A program made the translations under genes and the position numbers. Positions 26,601 to 39,310 of a DNA stretch of 64,000 nucleotides are shown here, in pieces (the stretch's first letter is position 1; every line of letters starts with the position of its first letter). Origin of the DNA: Mansonella perstans (Eukaryota > Nematoda > Chromadorea > Rhabditida > Onchocercidae); assembly GCA_037074765.1 (NCBI GenBank), contig JBAMDO010000067.1, positions 62,001 to 126,000 on the forward strand, read 5' to 3'. The notes below the pieces were generated by a model. That model saw only the letters and a program-made list of their open reading frames with translations. It searched no databases and was not told the origin of the DNA.

Positions 26601-29600
26601 CAAATACTAACCAAAATAAATGTTACATTACACTGTATAAAGATAAGCATGGAATTAATGGCTCTTTCTTGAGGAAATATGCGCTAGAGTGGACGCTGGT
26701 GATTTTGGTTGGATTTTTTTAATTTTGATCTACCACTTTAATTTCGTAAGCTTGAGGGCAAATTTAATATGTTATTGGACTCTTCAGGTAAATTAAGCTT
26801 TTCAAAATTCAACTTGCATGGAACAGTTCATCTTCGAACTAGTAATGGCCACATTGTCTGGGTGTTTATTCATGTATGTGTATACGTATATGTATGTTTT
26901 GTGCATGTGTGTGTGCTTTCAATATAATCCAAATGAATGTTTACCATTGGTAACCTGTGATTGTTCAAACAGGAATGACTTTTGTTAGGGACTGTATAAA
27001 TATTAATGGACTGTACAAATATTATTGAATAAAATGACCACAGAAAGGGTCTTCGAGATAGGAAATGTCTTAAATTATCAGTATAAACATCTGAGATGGC
27101 GAGCGATACAAAAGAGCGAAAAAAGGAATGCATTACAGTAAGCGAAAAAAAGGAATGCATTATAATAAATGTTATATCCAAGTGAAATGCATTTTTCCTG
27201 GAGTTCTCAGTGATCTCTATGGTATGCAGTCCTCTTTACACTTTAGAAGTAGAAAAATTATTAATAAATTCGAGTTATATGTACTTTAACGAATTCATTG
27301 ATTAAAGAAAATTGAAAGTATTCGAAAAAGTGAATCAATAAGTATTTTCATAATCTTGCGAGAAATGTTAATATTTTATTCATCATAAGAATATCTTATA
27401 CGAAAGGAAAAAAGTTCCCGGTGTTGAGCGGCCCGATAATGGCATGGATTTTATTTATGCTAATTTATTCGAGTGAAAAAAGTGCTCCCAAAGAGATGGA
27501 AGTGTTTCTTTCTACTTTCTATTGATTCATCTGGCCTTCATCGAAATTGCATGCAAAAAAACACTTTGTCGGCTCGTCTATAAATTTTAGCAAAACTAAA
27601 AAGAAATAGTTTAATAAGTCCTGAAAGACTTCAGCTTTTCAAAATCCAGCATATCTGCTCTGGAACTTCTCAGTTCAACCTCTCCAGTAGAAACTGATTG
27701 TGAGATTGTTGCATGTGTCGGTCAGGGATCAGGGGCGGTGACCACATTTTTTCAAAGTTTTGCTAATCTCATAGTTTCTACCTTCCAGCTTGCCAAAGAA
27801 GGAACCAGTTGTACTGGATCACAAGAGAAATGCTCGCTAATTGTAGCTCAGCCCGCTAATTTATCAGTCATTCATTCGGGTATCTAAATATGAGCTAGCT
27901 CTGACAAGTCTATTCTGCTTAATATTTGTTCGGAAGCCAAAGAAAGATAATCGACTAATCTTAGATTTACTTCCTTAGTTGGTTAGTCAAACAAAAAAAG
28001 CGATAAATTTTGTGAAATTCTCTCGAGGGATTTCCCTGCTAGAAAGAAGAGGAACAATCGAGCTGTCCCACTCTTCCATTGCTTTCCTGTTGAATCAAAT
28101 GTTTAGACAACAAACTGATCAATTAAATGAAAGAGAGAGAAAAGCAAGCAAGCAAATAAATCAGTTATGCAAGTAATTAAGCGAAAGGCAAAAAAGTCTT
28201 CACAAATTGTCTGATTTTCTTTTCCCTGTACAAGAGACTTATCTGAAGATCCATCGATATAAGGTCACCATCACGGAGCCATGTCATATGCTCGGATGAA
28301 TCATTCATTCATTAAACAATTAACTCTTCTTGAAGCGTTACAAAGTTTTTTCTTCTTTTGCGAAAATTGGGAGATTAAAGGCATGTTTTAATTGAAGCTC
28401 TCCATAATCCACTGCATTCCAATCTATCCAAAGAATAGGCCTGCAGACTCAGTTTGTTGCCGAAAGTCAGTGTTTTGATTGGGAACTGTCATGCAGTCAC
28501 CGTTCCGTTATTTTCCTGCGTAAAATGAAGGAAAAAAGACTGATGACTGACTGATATCATCCTTAAGCATAAAACACTTTTATGATTGTGTTGGCGATAG
28601 GATGGAAATTTTCTCAATGTTTATCGATGTCACCTTTGAAGTGATGAAAAAATTGGGTGGCAATAAGGAAACATACACAAACGTATGTGTAACAAGTGCT
28701 GCTACTTTAGCTGAATTTTTTCTTAAAACTTATTGTATGGCCAATTATTTTTGGACTGCATAACAGTGCAATAATATGCGAAGATTCGACAATGAAGGCA
28801 AGTTTATTAGGAAGCTTAAAGAGAATTGATTCTCACTTGACTGATATCAACAAACGAAGAAGAGGAAGAGAAGCTTATAGCAAATCTGTGAAAAGTAGCC
28901 AAAAAAAAGAGATCGCTTCAGAAGTGTAAGCCACCAATCCTCAGCAATTTTTTTGATGGAATCACGACATCAATCTTCAGCAATTCATTTCTTCGAATCT
29001 AATGTTTTCTCACTTTCCCATTTCTTCCATTTATTTTCCCTGAAATCTTTCACCAACTTTTTTGATTGGAAATTCTTTTGTGAGGAAATCTTGAAAATTT
29101 TATTCTTTTTGTATTCTGTCACAGCTAGCACTGGACAGTTTGCACTGTGCGCAAAAGACTCGTTGAAATGTCTCCGGAAGACAGCTTGTTGTCATTACAT
29201 ACAAAGCTACCATAATTATTTCTCCCTACATACTTCCCTTTTCTGAACTTTGTGCAAACAAAGTCCTTGTCATGCTACCATTCCACTCACGACCAAGAAT
29301 TAGATGACCCAAACGTTTTGGTACGTTCAAGTTCATCATTTTTGGTATTACACATTTGTGTAGAACGTGTATTGAATTACTTAGAAGGGAATTATAGGTC
29401 ACATTTAGAGATATGCGCGTAAAAACAAACGTAAGAAACGAAGAAACATGAAATTGTAATTCGAAAGATATTTAATGATAGAAGAACTTCGCAGTAATTA
29501 ACAAACCTGTTCACTATTAGTTGTTAAAGTGATTCATGTGGAATTCGGTGTTTTGAAACTTCAAATAGCTTGAATTTTGGGCATTACCAATTCGATGAGA

Positions 29601-32600
29601 CGAAAATGAGACGTATGTAATGGGATCAACTTAGTGCTAAAAAATCGGTGCATTGGAATGTGAAATATCGCCAATTTTTTGCGCTGAAAAAATAGACTTT
29701 ATTCGAGTATTTTTTCTCGTTCTAAATAATAACTCCAAAACACTTGTAATTTTATATAGAGAAATAATGTGCTGTACAGTAGGTAAGTGAATATTTTCAG
29801 TGTATTCCGGAAGACGATTTACTGGCCGTAGCGGATTATCAACATCAGAATCAGAAATAGAATATGATTCTAACTATTTCAAACTGCTGGAGGCAGATGG
29901 CGATTCGCTTCTTGTCGGTGCAAGGTAATTTCTTTCACTTCAATCCGTACAGTAGCAAATTTTATACAGTCTTAAAATGCTTTTAACTGTCAAGTTGCTT
30001 CATTCCATCATTACATTTTAATTTAATCTTTAACCTTAAAAATTAATTTCGAAAAATTTTCAGCCATTGCTCAGTTTTAAATGTCTTTTCAAAAGTGTCT
30101 CTCAGTGCTAAATGCCGTTTCTGTTCTTCTGAGGATTGAATAATGTTCAATAAAAACTGTTTATTAAAAAAAAAAAGGGGAAAGAAATGAAAAAAAAATT
30201 TAGAAACAATTTTAGTGCTCGTAACCAACGGATTAAATTTTTGCCTATTTGTTAGAACGCTGTCTTCAATCAAACTTGTCATTTTTAAAATTTTTTGTTG
30301 TGAGTGTTGGCATAATGTGGCCAATTTGATTTAGTTAATAAAACCATACCAGGCCTAGAACTTTTTAAATTCGATGGGAATGTGAATGACGAGCAGTTAG
30401 GCCTTTCTGAAGTTTTTTCACTAATCTTCCCCATTGCTGCGCCTGGTTTTTCCTCTCACGTTTTCTTTACTAAAATATTTCCGAAGTGAAAATGATTCTT
30501 AGTGTTTAAATGAGGAAATGATTTACTGGCCTTCAGTTACAGTATGTCATTTATTATTCCTGTTCAGGAAGAGGACGTTGCTAATTGCTTCTTTGTTTGG
30601 AAGCCTTCGAATTAATTATGCTGAAATTAAAACATATGTCGCAAGTCCAAAACCTCACTAACGCCAATAATGTCCAATTTTTTAAACGTAATGAATTTCG
30701 GATGAATTTTCATGTTTTCAATGGATTCTCCGAAATTTAGCATTTTAGCTTCATTTGGAACCTCAATCTACCATTTAAAGAACTTAGCAAGTGAACAAAA
30801 AGCTCTCAGAAATTTTCTCGCCTCAATTGAATGCATGATAGCGAAAGTTCTGACATATTCCATGAATCGGACCTGGTAGATAGTAAATCCTGATTAAATA
30901 AACCTTATCTTAATCGAACGTCAGTGAAACTTTAACAGAGAAAAATGGTAATAACTGAACAGATGGAAGTTCGATTCTCGACATCGTTTGTTACTTTGAA
31001 GAAAGTGTGCAATGTTGTTTTTGTAAATTGACAAAAACGTAGCTATGACGACAGGGAGGACCGGGACTTCACGCTTCTCTTTGGTTGCTGTTTCTTATAT
31101 TTGATTTCAGTAACGAAAGTAATAAATACTTCATTTGCACAGAAATTCAGGGAATGTTCGTTTTTCTTTTCAAGCAATCTTCAGCGAATCAAAAGACGGA
31201 AGTTTTGAATTCTTCTAATTTCAATTTATTTCTAACTTCCTTCTAATTTCTCAACAAAATCCTCCGTTCTCTTTCAAATTCTTTCATCAAAGTTTGTGAA
31301 AGTGAAAAGGAAAAGCTCATATTTTTGTGGTCTGATGGAACTTTCAAATCCAGTAGTGACTGAGAATGGAACTTTCTCTGTTAATTGAACTCAATCCTAC
31401 AATCAAAAATCTTTCTAGTTACGAATTTTCCGCTCTAAGCAAATTTTTGTTTTGCTGGAAAGTAGTTTTTTAGTTCTTGCAAACGTTTCAATATTCCTGA
31501 CGGTTACTTGTAAGCAACCAAAAAATCTTGAATTATGAACCTCACACTGATAGTGTGGGGAATTCTCAGAAAGCACTAAAGAATGGATGGCAAGTCTAGG
31601 TGAGAGAAGGAGTCAGGTTCGCATTTTACCATTGGAAATTTCCATAAAGCACCACAATTTAAAAGTTCATGACAGACTGCCAAAACACACATAAGACTTA
31701 TTTATCAAAAGTTCATTTGAAATTGCCCAGTCGAATTTGTGCATATTTATATATGTGTGTATGTGAGTGTATGTTTATGTGTGTATGTATATGAGTTTAT
31801 GTGAATGAAACAGCCTTATAATTTTATTGCTGCTTGTGCTATCAAATCGTTCGTTTGTGAAGGCCAAGTTATTATTATTGGTGTAGTAATAAATGTGAAT
31901 GGAGGTTTGACGAGAAGGTGCAGTTGGGATGTGTCTTTGTAACAAATAAAATCAAATGTGAAAGGTGATGGCAATGACGCAGATTTCTGCGACACTAAAT
32001 CTCAACCTTGACAGCAATGAATTCATCAGATTTTTCAGAACTCAGACAATCGTTTAATTTAAATCAGAGATATTTGAAGTGCAAAATTAACAAATTGTAA
32101 AGGATCTAAGCAGAAGGTGAATTAGCCGGGAATATCGGAAGCACTCGTGGGCACTATACGATTAGAGCAAATTTGAGTGTGATATTGAAATTGATATTTA
32201 TGGTTATCTAGTAAGAACAGATAATTGTGTACAATTAGTTACAAATCTCTTTGGAAGTAGACAAAAGAAGAACAAGAGAAGTTAGCGTTTTAATTAACTA
32301 ATTAGTGGTCACTTTTTTATCAGATTACAGTGACCACTCTGTCTTCTTTTTCCAGTGTTTGTGGTAGATTATTGTCTTCTTATTAGAATAAATACGATGG
32401 TAATGCGAAAAAGACGATTTCGCTCATTTAGAGATTTCAATGTGAAAATCAGGAGAGGCACGGTAAATCTGTCACCTTTGATTCTGAAAGACCTGGCTTT
32501 GTGAATAACTTTTTATCCTATATTCGAGTTAATTACAATAATATTTTCTCATAAGACATTAGTAATAGTAATGGCTATACAGAAATGACATTGACTAAAA

Positions 32601-35600
32601 GAAGTAAGAGCAGTGATATCCGTATCACTATTTGTACTTTGACTTGCTGATACCGTCTCCATTTACATGCCCTCGAGTCATCCCGCTTGCAGCTTTAAAT
32701 TCGCTGCCATATCAAAGTTACAACAGTAATGGAAGAGATGGAAAAAGTTGAAAAGCGTGAAATGAAGTTAATTGTACAGGTCCAGAAGGTTATATTGTCC
32801 TAAAAGCGACAATATGCGCACTTTGCACTGGCGCTAAGATTATAATGCGGAAAATCTGTCATGATAATGTTTGAAGAGAATGTGAGAGCGAGAAATGTAA
32901 AGAATCGGTAGGAAATTTCCCGCAATTGCGAGGTCATCATCTCCGCAATAATTATTATAATTATCTATTGTTATAAAGGAACTAGAGTATTCTGATGAAT
33001 TTTTTTTTTTGAATAAATTTGCTACCGATTTCTTTACTACAAATTTCATGAAAATTCATAGCATAATAAAAGTGCTCTTTTCATCCATTTTTAAATTCAA
33101 GTTTCAAAGTATTGATGATTAACAAGCAGAACCAGAGTGTGATTCCATTCCTCATTGCATTCTAAATTTTTAGCTGTCACAAAATTCTCTGAATGGTCAT
33201 TAGTGTAGAATAGTGTAAAATTGAAATGAAATTGGTTTTTATTTTATATTTAATACTTTTGCAGAGACAAAGCTTATAATTTATCAATGGCCAATCTGCA
33301 AGTGTTACATGTAAGTCATTTTTGAAATTTGAATAAGTGGATTCAAATTAAATTGATATTAAATTTGCTCCCATTCGGTTTATGGAATTTTCTTCAACAC
33401 AGGAAAATTGCTTTGAAAGAAGGAATCGAACGATTATTTTAAAATGAACATGAGAAGTAAATTACACTACTTTCTCATTCTTGATAGTCCAGGATTTTTG
33501 AGCACTAGCCAACTTCACTTAGATTTTTCTATAAGTTCCTCGGAATCCACGATTTAAGATAAATTGTTCCCTCAAGGTCCCTCCGAAATTCACAATTCAA
33601 AGTAAATTGCTTCCTCATGATCCCTTGTTTCGAGTTTTATTGCAAAGAGATATCAGAAATAAATTTCAAAAGAAGTTGAATTTTCGAGAATTTTGAGAAC
33701 AAGTTCCATCCTCAGAGAATTTTATTTTCCTTCAAATAATTTGCGCTACTATTTGGCTTAATGAAAAGGGCAGCCTGAGAAGAGTTTCCTACAGTCCTTT
33801 ACATCAGTGGCAGGGAAAAATGGAAATTTGGAGAGCGAGGTGCCAGATCTATGTGCAACCGAACCATCCATGTTTTTATATTGCGGTGTTAAGGGAACTG
33901 TGTCTGCTCTTTTTATTTTTGCAAATTACAGGTGTTAGAATGGGTAGCACCAGGACAAACGATCGAGGACTGCCTTATGAAGGGCAAAAGTCGAGTAAGT
34001 CGTTGTTTACTGAATCTATCTAGCAAATCACCCGGAAATAAGCTGGTATGTCACGTGCTATATGATTCATTTCATAGTTTTTCAGGTTGAATGTCATAAT
34101 TACATTCGAGTTATGGTGCGCCAGTTTAATGGACGCAGTCTTATTTGTGGCACACACGCATATTCGCCCAAATGTCGGGAATATACTTATTCGAACGATG
34201 ACCGCATGCTGCAACAAAGACGTCAGTTCGATGGGCAGGTAAATTCTTCAGGTTTTTTCCTATCGCTCATTTATTTCCTTTTAATTTCACGTAACATTGT
34301 CAGTTGAACTTTTAAAGCTACAATGATTTTGTTGTCTTTTCAATTTTTTTTAGATATTTTGTTCAAGTTTCTCGAAGATTCTCCTCTGACTTTTGCTCTC
34401 TTTTTTCTCTTCACCTCTTCACCTCTGACCTTTCCATATAGTATTTATATTTGATTATTACTTTCAGGCCATTGCACCATACGATCCAAAACACAATTCT
34501 ACTGCGGTTTACATTGCCGATACTAATGAAATCTATACGGGAACAGTGTCAGATTTTGCTGGCAATGATCCACTTATTTATAGAAAAAGCTTATCGGATG
34601 ATGAGGGATTAAGGACACAACGGGATGACCATAAAGTACTTGATTGTAAGTGTGTCAAAATGAAAATTTTCAACTAAAGATGGACAGTAGAAACAAGAAA
34701 GCTCATTACTGCAATGCTCTAAGTCCATTTCCATAAATTTTCACAATGGACATCATGTCCTGTCATGTTAATCGTTATTGACAAAATGTTTGTGAATAAT
34801 AAGGAATCTCAAAATCCCTCTTCTGTCCTCCAGTATTTTAGTGTTTAAAAAGCTTTTACAGCATTCGTTATGATACCGTTGAGTTTTCCAACGGCATATT
34901 TTTAAAACATCTTGATTGCTCTGTACAGTAATGTTCAGATGAAATTAAAACTACTTGACCCCATGATTATTCGTCCAATATTTTTTCTTTCCAAAGGTTT
35001 TGAATAATTCCGACTTGTTTCTACTTTAGAGCTTGCACTGTTAAAAGTTTTCTATTTTCAAATTTCCAAAAAATGCTTAAGATATCCCAGCAATCAAACT
35101 GTTTCACTTTAATCAAGTTTTCAGTTATTGTGCTGGATTTACATATTTATGAAACTAAGGGAAAATGCCAGCTGCCCTGATTAAAGCAAGCAATGCCTTG
35201 ACTCATTTGTGGGAGACATTTGTAAAATACAAAGTGATATCTTTTATAATAATATTAATGACGATCTTGTTGACGTCATTTTACTAAACGCTTCTCATTC
35301 CAATCAAATTATTCCATCACATTAAGTGAATTTGAAACAGCGTACCATAAAACATTTCTTTCTCTTCACTGAAACTGTAGAGTGTGTTACGGTATTAATT
35401 TCAAAATTTGCAGAGATGGTATTTGTCATCAATTAAAATTGGTCACATTAGAATTAATTGATATATATAGCTAGAAAGATTGCATTCCGATGCAGAAACG
35501 AGCAGTAGCAATTGAAGGGAAGTAATTATATCTGTTAAGAAAAATCAGACTGTTGACCATATCTGTTTAAGTTATATAATCAAAATGTAAAATGCCAAAG

Positions 35601-38600
35601 AAATCTCCCTACATATACCGGGGGAAAACATTCCCATCATTTTGCACTGTACTGATGGCTTAAAGAGGTCATCCTTGGCCATCCACACTTTAAATTCAAT
35701 GAAATGAAATGATTTAGGTACATATTGTGTCTCTGTTGAATGCATTTGCTTTCTTATGCATTTATCTTTAGTTATTTTTATTTGTTGGTTAGTTTGTTGT
35801 TAATTTGGATGCTCATTATTGCAGCACCGAATTTCGTGGCATCATTTGTTTATGGCGATCATGTTTATTTTTGGTATCGCGAATGGGCTGCTGAAGTTAA
35901 TGATGGCGATCGACAGGTGTGTCAAATCGTTCTCAAAATTATCATTGAAATTGTTTTCCCTAACTAATTGCAATAATTAAAATAGCATTGATTTACTTTA
36001 GAGAAAGCTCACCTCTTGCTCCTCCTATTTAATTTTTTCCTTCGAAATTAAAAGTATTTCACTAATGATATTTCGCTTTTCATTTCTTTAATCTGTTCCT
36101 TAATTTCACTCAAGTTTTTCCTTACAGATCTATGCTCGGGTGGCAAGAGTCTGCAGAAGTGACCGAGGTGGTGCCCGTCCAGCTCATGATCGCTGGACAT
36201 CATACGTGAAAGCGCGACTAAACTGTTCAATCCCGGCAAATACGCCATTTTACTTCAATGAATTGCGTATGATTTGCTTGTCAACTTGGTTTTACTATTA
36301 ATTATAAAATTGTCGCAGCATTTTTATATTTATTTTAATGGGAAGGAGAAAATTTTGCTTTTGGCGAGCAGAAAGATGTCACTGCGAAGAGATTGCTTCA
36401 GGTCATGCTTGAAATAAGAAATGAATTATCACATTTTCTCGTCCTGTGTCGTTTAACGACGTAAGCACAAGTAGACCATCGGTCGCATCTCGTTTCTTCA
36501 ATTTTCAATCTTTCTAGCGGAAAAAATTGGCATTGATTCGCTTTAGACTTTAAAGGGTGAAATTGTTGCCTTTTGAAACAAATTTCATTTTCCGTTTTGG
36601 TTAAATAAACCATTTTTTTTAAATGTTATGAATATCGATGATCAGTTATTGATTGGTTATCTGGATGCAAAACTTCATGGGGTATTGCGGAAGGATATGC
36701 TCTGCAGAAAGAAAAATCAGATTTCACTAATGATTCCATTTATAACTCTATAGTGCATTCCAGTTTGATTTCTATATTAAGTAGTTTGCAGAAGCAGTGA
36801 CTGAACCAGTAGCAGCAGCCGACGGTTCCTTTTACGTATACGCCGTATTTTCAACAGCCGAAAGCAGTGTCCGAATGTCAGCTGTATGTGCGTACCGAAT
36901 GGAAACTATCAAACGAGTTTTTGATTATGGACACTTCAAAATTCAGAAAAATTCTCAAAGCTTTTGGATGCCTTATAGACCTCGTGAAAGTATCCCTGTT
37001 CCAAGACCTGGTTCGGTCAGTTTTTCATTGAATATATTGTCCATAAGATAGTAACTGTTATTAATATCTTTTTTTTTATAGAAAAATTTTTTCTATGGTA
37101 TCTCGGGGGAATACGTGCGGGAATATCCTTCGCGATTGCAACTGTTTATTGTTTCAGTGCGTTATGGATTCTTCAAAGTTGTCGGAAAATATTGTTTCGT
37201 TCATAGTGCGCAACCCATTGATGCATGAAGCGGTACCTGCGGTACTCTCGAGACCAATCCTTGTCCAAGGACCGGAGCATGCTTCATTCACGCAAATTGC
37301 CGTTTCACCAAAAGTTTGTGGTGTTTTTTTTTTTCTGTTCTATTTCATGATTAACAGTTGTGCCTTATCATGTGCAATTTGAAATTAGGAGATTTGAAAG
37401 AGATTCAGCTTCAAAAAATTTCATAATCAAAAAGTTAATAGCATCTGTTTGTTGCCATCTGTCATCACAATTTAATTTATTTTGTCAAATATAATGCAAT
37501 ATTTCAAAATGATTTAAATTTCACCTGATGTGCTTAAATTTTCACTTCTTTCTTGTCTCTGCAGAGAAGGCTCTTTCATTGTTTCAAGGCTTCATTGAAA
37601 GGAATTTCTTAAATGAAGACTGGTCTAATCTTTGCAGTCCAGGAAGGATGGGCTAATCTTTGTCGAAAACTAGTCTGGAGAAAAAAGTTTTAAATTTTTG
37701 GCAATTCTCACGCAAAAACGCGAAAAAAGAAATTTTCTGATAAAATTCAATTTTTAATGGCAAGATAAGAAAATTTAATCACTTGTTTGTTACCTAGCGG
37801 AAGGAGAAAAAATAACTAAAAGGTTTTGGTAAATCTCAAGAATTCAACAAACAGCTTTCATTAATGATCAACTGATTGATTGATCATCCTTGATAAATAT
37901 CTCATTCCACTGCCCATGCAGGTTCACTCGGTTAAAAAAGGAATGGCACATAATGCTTTGTACATTGGTACTTCGGATGGATGTATCCTAAAGCTCTACG
38001 ACCCTCAAGGTGGTCCTACGATAATCGTTCAATCGGTGAAAGTTTTCTCCAAGAGCTTGCCGATTATTAATTTGATGGCCACCAATGAACAGGTAATTGA
38101 GATTGATTGAATTACATACCAGAATTGCTTTTTGTGAAATTTTCGAAACACTTTTCATGAAATTCACCATTATTTACTTGCCAAAAGATAGATGATAATT
38201 AATCCTTTAATTGCTTGAAATGAATGCTATTTAGACAACTTCTGCAAGAAATTGTAAAATATGTTTAGATTTTAAACAAAGCTTTCTTAAAAGTTGAAGA
38301 TTTCAAATCATTTCTGTAGAAAAATTTGCAGTTGATTGTGGTCAGTTCAGATGAAATAGCAGCAATACCACTGGAATACTGTTCAGAACAACGAAATTGT
38401 GCAGGTTGCGTGCATTTGCAAGATGCACACTGTGCATGGGATTTAGACAATGCACGTTGTGTTGGCCGAAGCAAGTGGTCAGGCGAAAATTTCGTACAGA
38501 ATATAGCTCTCGGACAATCGGAACAATGTCCTGAAGGTGCTATTGATCCTGACTACTATGCCATCGATGGTAAATAGTTGGACAATGTCTTCTTGCTAGT

Positions 38601-39310
38601 TAGGTTAAAATGATCCAGGTGTGGGATTAGTATTAGCTCGGCCATCCGATGCACAGTTATGAAGTTTTTCTCCGTTGTTATACAGCAACAGCCTTCACTG
38701 TTGATGTCAGAGATGTCATTTCAGAGTTGAATTCCGAACGGGTCATTTCACCGGATGACAAATCGAATAATAATTTCGGTAATGAACGACTTGTCATAGC
38801 TGTATTGATCACGATGGCTCTTGCTTCCACTTGCGGTTTCTTTGCTGGTTATCGATTGTCCAGATGGAGATTAGTAAAAGATGAGCACCATCATTCATCT
38901 GGTTCTTCTACAGGTTCACAAATTTAATTGCAGTGTGATTGTTTTTTGAAATCAGCTTTACCGAAATTCGCAAAAATTTTTCAATAATCAGTCGATTGTT
39001 TGCTTTCTAATTTAATCTTAGTTTAATTTAAGGAAGTTATGATTCGTACGGACGTGCTCGTTTAACACGTCATGATTCCTTGGCTGGTGCCAAACTGGAG
39101 CATGTTTACAGTGCAGGCTCTGCAGGGAAAGATGCAGTATCATTGATTTCCTCTATACATCAAAATGGTGCACCATTTATAAACACCGTTAATAATGTCA
39201 ATTCCAGTTTTGCAACACCCAGACTTTCCGTAGAAAAAAATTACATAACGTGTCTGAACAACAACAGTACTCTACCAAGGGATTACAAAGTTAAAAAGGT
39301 TTATTTATAA
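23615..39310 (+). CDS. smp-1: Class-1 transmembrane semaphorin (Sema-PSI-TM), 14 exons, 733 aa
   Basis: Exons: 23615-23714, 29801-29924, 33265-33310, 33932-33994, 34086-34238, 34468-34645, 35825-35916, 36128-36266, 36792-37015, 37158-37313, 37922-38092, 38320-38569, 38686-38913 and 39033-39310. All phases agree (2202 bases). The sema domain (about 45-480) shows [54 protein letters not shown] and PRPG|SCV-type landmarks. A PSI domain (C503-C529, with QDAHCAWD) and one membrane helix (601-621) follow, then a cytoplasmic tail of about 112 residues ending [11 protein letters not shown]. There is no Ig domain, which separates it from secreted class-2 MAB-20. Class-1 semaphorins signal through plexin in axon and epidermal guidance. 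The first exon (weak signal peptide, start at 23615 or 23648) is chosen by its GTAAGT donor and phase and is the least certain. The smp-1 versus smp-2 assignment is by domain type only. Confidence 0.9.
23715..29800 (+). other. Semaphorin intron 1 (6.1 kb)
   Basis: Bounded by G|GTAAGT and ATATTTTCAG. It contains a GT/TATG-rich tract near 26870-26915 and a short duplicated motif near 27115-27165 (ggaatgcatta). No nested gene is recognised. A large 5' intron is a common place for enhancers, but nothing specific is seen. The call depends on exon 1 being right. Confidence 0.5.
29925..33264 (+). other. Semaphorin intron 2 (3.3 kb)
   Basis: Bounded by AG|GTAATT and CTTTTGCAG, both flanking exons being unmistakable sema-domain coding. 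It contains a TATG/TGTG microsatellite at about 31745-31800. No nested gene is recognised. Confidence 0.85.
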
